Source of the DNA: Ustilaginoidea virens
Lineage: Eukaryota; Ascomycota; Sordariomycetes; Hypocreales; Clavicipitaceae
Length of the DNA stretch: 64,000 nt
Direction of reading: 5' to 3'
Assembly (NCBI RefSeq): GCF_000687475.1
Contig: NC_057318.1
Span: forward strand, 1,674,001-1,738,000
Part shown: in pieces, positions 60,495 through 64,000 of the stretch
Numbering within the stretch: the first letter of the stretch is position 1
How the letters are laid out: every line of letters starts with the position of its first letter
Notes under the pieces: model-generated
Databases searched by the model: none
The model's input: the letters and a program-made list of their open reading frames with translations, nothing else
Told to the model about the DNA's origin: nothing
Translations under genes and position numbers: made by a program

Positions 60495-62140
60495 GATTTA
60501 ATAGGAGGGCATATAGGGGAAGGGGGGGGATTATAAGATAGTAGGATAGGAAAAATAATAGCGGTATTAGCAGTATAATTAGTAGATATTAATTCGGCAT
60601 AGTATAGCTTAGGTACCTATAATAGGGCGTAATAGGTCTGGGGGGATATACTTATAATACTAGGCCGGTAGTAATAGAACCGGCCTTAGCTAGTAGTATA
60701 GTTATTAATATAGGGGCCTAAAGCGAGGCTATACCGGCATATAGGGAGGATGCTAACTAAGGGGAAGCAGGCGGTATATAAGGCGTAGGTATAGTAGAGG
60801 TGACCTAATATATAAAGCTAGTTATTACTTCTGCTATAATCTATATATCTTATTATTACTCTATAAGTAATTATATAATAGGCGCTATAGAGTTGCCGTT
60901 AGCCTATTAGAATCTAATAATTAAGGCAGAGGGAATAATAATCGTTATAGGTATAGTAGGAGTCGACCCGCCGATATTAATAGCCAAGGCATGTATAGAA
61001 AGGGCCGTTATAATATATTCTTACGCTATAGCCTATAGTTTATCCTATTAATAATATAGTATATTAAACTTAAGGCAAAGATAGGTCTTTCGGCCTAAGA
61101 TATCTCCTACCTTTAGATAGGCAGCCTCCTTAATACTTTATTTCTTCTATGCTATATAAATAATATGCTTTATTACTTACTATAGTTAGGGATTTATCGA
61201 TATTATATACTCGCACTAAATATATATCTTATATTTTTAATGGTATTAAATATAAGCCTAAAAGCGATCGGACTATATATAGACGATATATTCTTTAGTA
61301 TCTATAGTATACTATATATAGGCGATATAGATATACTCTACCTCCTCGATATTATTAGTATTTAATCTTTTAGAATCCCCCTAAATAAAGAACTCTCTTA
61401 TAGTATACTTCTTTTATAACTATTAATATAACGATCTAATAATAAGCGAGGGCGGCATTTTTTTAGTATATAAAGGTATTTAGGGCGTAATAATAGATAA
61501 GGAGGGAGCTAATAGTACTTTAGATAGGGTCTTAGGGGTAATAGCTATTAAAGATAAAGCTTTTATTAGTATTACCCTTATCGACGATAAGACTTTTATA
61601 TAAAAAGGGGCGGGAGAATATAAGGGCGATAATAGGGCTCCTATATTAGGCAATAAGGGCTCTATTAGACTCTTATTATTATTAGAAATAATAATAAGCT
61701 TAAAGCTAGGGGGGGAAATATATAACTATTTTAAAGAAGGTATAAATTATAGCAGCCGCAATAGCATTTTTAGCTAGGAACCTCTTTTACGCTTAGTATT
61801 TCTAAAGCCTCCGGCAGATGCTTAGGATAAACCTAATAGGGTTATAAGAGGGTCCTAGGCAATAGGTATATTCCTATCTATTAGTCCTTTAGGCAATATA
61901 GCGATAAATCTAATAAAATAGTAAACAGGGGGGGACCTAAATACCTATTAGTATCAGACAATTTACTATACGGACCTAATATAAACGATCTAGGGACTTT
62001 CAATAGCGTAACTCTATTAGTAGGAATAATTCTTATAATAATAGTAATACTGTAGACTTACTACTAGGAATAATAGCTTTAGTAATAGTAGGTATAGGGA
62101 TAGAGAGAGGGAGAAAGAAATATAAAAGAGAAATAAATAA
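60495..62140 (-). pseudogene. Possible antisense ORF in the 3' extra region of Gyp-4
   Basis: Minus strand, opposite to gag-pol. One frame can be followed for about 500 codons reading TAA/TAG as former Gln, including a stop-free run of about 100 codons (around 61460-61770). The C-terminal third is rich in Gln/Pro/Ile. The upstream DNA next to the 3' LTR aligns with the corresponding part of Gyp-3. The sense strand of the same stretch is also fairly open, so strand and coding status are not settled. No family recognised. Confidence 0.35.
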
Positions 62141-62473
62141 AAAAAGAAGCCTTAATATAGATGGATTTCTAACTAACGGCTAGCGATAAAATTTTTCTGC
62201 TCCGCGATAGCTATAATATAGTTTCTTCTAGCTAATAGTACTATAACCGGCTTTAATAAGATTCTATTATATCTACCTAAAGCATACCGATTTTAGCCCC
62301 CGCTATATTTATATCGGTTATATATTAGTAGGTGTATACGCCCGATTGTTATCCTATATATCTAATTAAGGTTATTTTCGAGGGCTATAAGAGGTTTTAA
62401 TTAAGGGGCGATATATATAGGGGATGATATCGGATGGTTTATTCTTCTGCCTCTAAGGAGGAGGAAGGGGGTA

Positions 62474-62717
62474 TATTACGGGCTTAGGCTATGCCCGCGC
62501 TATAATATAGCTAGGACTCGGGCTGCGCCTGTATCTAGCCTAAGAAGGGCAATAGACGGAGTTACGGGACTATACTAGAACTCCGATATACATTATGATC
62601 GGGATATAAATAGACTAAATAGAAGGTTCCTATTTGGATCCTTTTCCTTCCTTTTTAGTCTATTTAATATATATTATTAACGCCTATTCGCAGCCGCCCT
62701 AGGGCTAGTTCTTTATA
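62474..62717 (+). repeat. 3' LTR of Gyp-4
   Basis: 244 bp, preceded by a GGAGGAAGGGGG polypurine tract and followed by AAGGG, near-copy of the left target AAGGT. Confidence 0.9.
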
Positions 62718-62722
62718 AAGGG

Positions 62723-63170
62723 CTACTTTTAGTATATCCTCTATTATATTTAAATCTATAGCCGGTTAGTCCCTTATTAGGTCTAATCGGTCTTTTATTA
62801 GGTCTTATTAGTCTTTCATTAAGTCTACCTCTAAAGTAGAGATAGATAGCAGCTTAAAGACTTAGCTAAATCTTAAAGCTATACTATTTGCTTTTTACTC
62901 CTATTACGAAAAGGCATTAAGGCATTAGGCTTATAAGCTAGGCTGGTATTAAAAATAGAAGTTAAAAAGGGCTAGGATCTTAGCTTATTACGCTTAATAT
63001 TTTAAAATCTCCTTTAGTCGAGTAAAATACTTAAGGTTCTTATAGTCTATAAGGATTATAAATAGAGTAGTAATAGAATAGAGTTTAGCTAATTACGCCT
63101 TAAGGCATAAGATAATAATAAATAGCTCTTTATTATAAATAGTATAGTTTTATTTAGCTTTTATAAGCTA
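62723..63170 (-). pseudogene. Gyp-1 RNase H relic
   Basis: Continues Gyp-1 after Gyp-4. It aligns with Gyp-2 at about 36740-37195 (RNase H, minus strand). It is cut at 63170 by LINE-4. Confidence 0.72.
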
Positions 63171-63965
63171 TTATTATTATTATTAAATTACGCTAGAGGC
63201 TATTTAGAGCTAAATAACCTATTTAGTACCTCTATTAAGATGATTCGGAAGGGAAAAACCTAATAGCCGGGAGGAAAACCCTTCCCATATTCTTGATTTC
63301 TATTTTATATCGCCCTATAGCGGGGGCGGTAGGTATCTAGTGTATAAGAGAGTAAGATGCATAACCGCTTAGGACTATATCTAGTGGTATTATATAGGAA
63401 GAGTGCGAACGAGAAGTCCTAGAGTATTAGGTCTAGGTTGGTATTCTTATTGGGCGAGAAGTAAGGGGAGGGTAAAGCTAAAGGGGTAGGGCTAGCAGCG
63501 CGCTTGCGATAGGCGTATTCTCACCGGGTGCATATCTATAGTAGCTTAAGCGTATCTCGGTATATATTAGTTTTTAGGTCGAAAGAGGAAGTAAGCTAAT
63601 TCTAAGGGTTAAAGCGGGCGGCCTTAGGCACTATATTAGTATATAGGTTAGTAATACCCCCCAATTTAGTGCTTTTTTTTCTTTTCTTTTTTTCCTCTAT
63701 AGCGCTAATTTTGAGGTATATAATGACCCCTTTATTGCGGTATAGGGCCGATACCAACCCCTATAGGAGAACGGTAGTAGTAGCAATAGAAGCAATAGTA
63801 ATAATAGCAACAGCAATAATAATAGTAATAATAATAATAATAATAGCGATAAAAGGCTTAAACGCTTAACTATATTAGATAAGGGGGTAAATATAAATCT
63901 TATATGCGATAAGGCTATAGCTGACCCTTATATAGTAGCTAGAGGAGCTATTTATATAGCCTTAT
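63171..63965 (-). mobile_element. LINE-4: 3' end of a Tad/I-like LINE inside Gyp-1
   Basis: Begins with the same (TTA)n and AAATTACGCTAGAGGC segment as LINE-2 and LINE-3, so the 3' end is at the left. It aligns with 9327-10130 and is interrupted at 63965 by TRIM-2. The open frame at 63669-63869 is a low-complexity Ile/Ala-rich antisense shadow. Confidence 0.82.
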
Positions 63966-64000
63966 TGTCAAGGATTTGGGCTACGCCCGTATCATGCTAA
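63966..64000 (+). mobile_element. TRIM-2: start of a second TRIM LTR
   Basis: TGTCAAGG followed by GGGCTACGCCCG matches the first 35 bases of the TRIM-1 LTR. It runs off the window. The likely target sequence is CTTAT (63961-63965). Confidence 0.75.

Larger units (their letters stand above)
45050..62717 (+). mobile_element. Gyp-4: Ty3/gypsy chromovirus, plus strand, with an internal deletion
   Basis: Both LTRs are 244 bp (45050-45293 and 62474-62717). Flanks AAGGT and AAGGG are a one-mismatch duplication. Gag to the start of RNase H (45306-48188) precedes the Cop-2c insertion; integrase, chromodomain and the 3' extra region (59256-62473) follow it. The part from RNase H to the N-terminus of integrase is missing, together with the 3' end of Cop-2c, so one deletion removed both. 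It is related to Gyp-3 and shares its primer segment and extra region. Confidence 0.88.
3453..63170 (-). mobile_element. Gyp-1: degenerate Ty3/gypsy chromovirus, extensively interrupted
   Basis: The 3' LTR (3453-3705) is at the left, followed rightward by relics of chromodomain and integrase (3706-5920), more of pol (44873-45049) and RNase H (62723-63170). The order fits a minus-strand gypsy element of the same family as Gyp-2. The gaps are explained by a solo LTR, TRIM-1 and Gyp-4. LINE-4 covers the right end, so the 5' half and 5' LTR lie outside the window. The possible target duplication GCTAT (3448-3452) cannot be verified for that reason. Confidence 0.75.

Overview
The window looks like the edge of a gene-poor, AT-rich transposon block in a filamentous ascomycete with RIP-like repeat mutation. 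Only the first 1.2 kb has ordinary gene-like composition. It holds the 5' part of a poly(A) polymerase gene (pap1-like, minus strand, one intron, all three catalytic aspartates visible). From about 1.2 kb to the end the sequence is nested retrotransposons. Their frames are broken mainly by TAG/TAA at Gln or Trp positions, their catalytic Asp codons are often changed to Asn, and their paired LTRs of equal length appear to differ only by transitions. This is the expected signature of C-to-T mutation of repeats. No bacterial features, rRNA, tRNA gene or CRISPR array were found.

Layout, with provisional names: solo gypsy LTR 1604-1856; LINE-1 relic 2283-3452, interrupted by gypsy Gyp-1 (minus, 3453-63170, its other end outside the window). 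Inside Gyp-1 sit a solo LTR (4980-5737), a miniature LTR element TRIM-1 (5921-44867), a second gypsy Gyp-4 (plus, 45050-62717) and LINE-4 (63171 on, itself cut by TRIM-2 at 63966). Inside TRIM-1 is copia Cop-1 (6077-44464), which contains LINE-2 (9327-12722) and gypsy Gyp-2 (minus, 14551-42037). Gyp-2 contains LINE-3 (15947-17664), two solo LTRs of the Cop-3 family (37704-38484, 38692-39420) and copia Cop-2a (minus, 17985-36551). Cop-2a contains an inverted partial copy, Cop-2b (19075-23400), and gypsy Gyp-3 (minus, 24994-32333). Gyp-4 contains copia Cop-2c (48189-59255), which contains the young copia Cop-3 (53060-58302). Most borders are fixed by target-site duplications read directly: GTTTT, GTATA, ATACC, ATAAT, AAACG, AAACT, ATATC, GTATG, and 13- and 16-bp LINE duplications. 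The deepest point is seven elements deep.

The most interesting signals are these. (1) Three unrelated primer-binding segments just after the LTRs of Gyp-3/Gyp-4, Gyp-2 and TRIM-1 are each complementary over 11-12 nt to a segment inside their own LTR. This covariation points to Tf1-like self-priming, including in a 554-bp non-coding TRIM whose LTR tip resembles that of the gypsies. (2) Cop-3 has LTRs that appear identical apart from one 19-bp unit and an uninterrupted 969-codon ORF. The ORF keeps protease and RNase H but lacks the integrase core and the reverse transcriptase active site, so this is a recently mobile element that should depend on others. (3) Gyp-3 and Gyp-4 carry about 1.7 kb of extra sequence between the chromodomain and the 3' LTR, possibly holding an antisense gene. 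(4) Cop-2 and Cop-3 appear to use a half-tRNA initiator-Met primer, as Drosophila copia does.

The ordinary host gene and the young Cop-3 are the only intact coding sequences. All other coding entries are relics, identified by reading through RIP-type stops.
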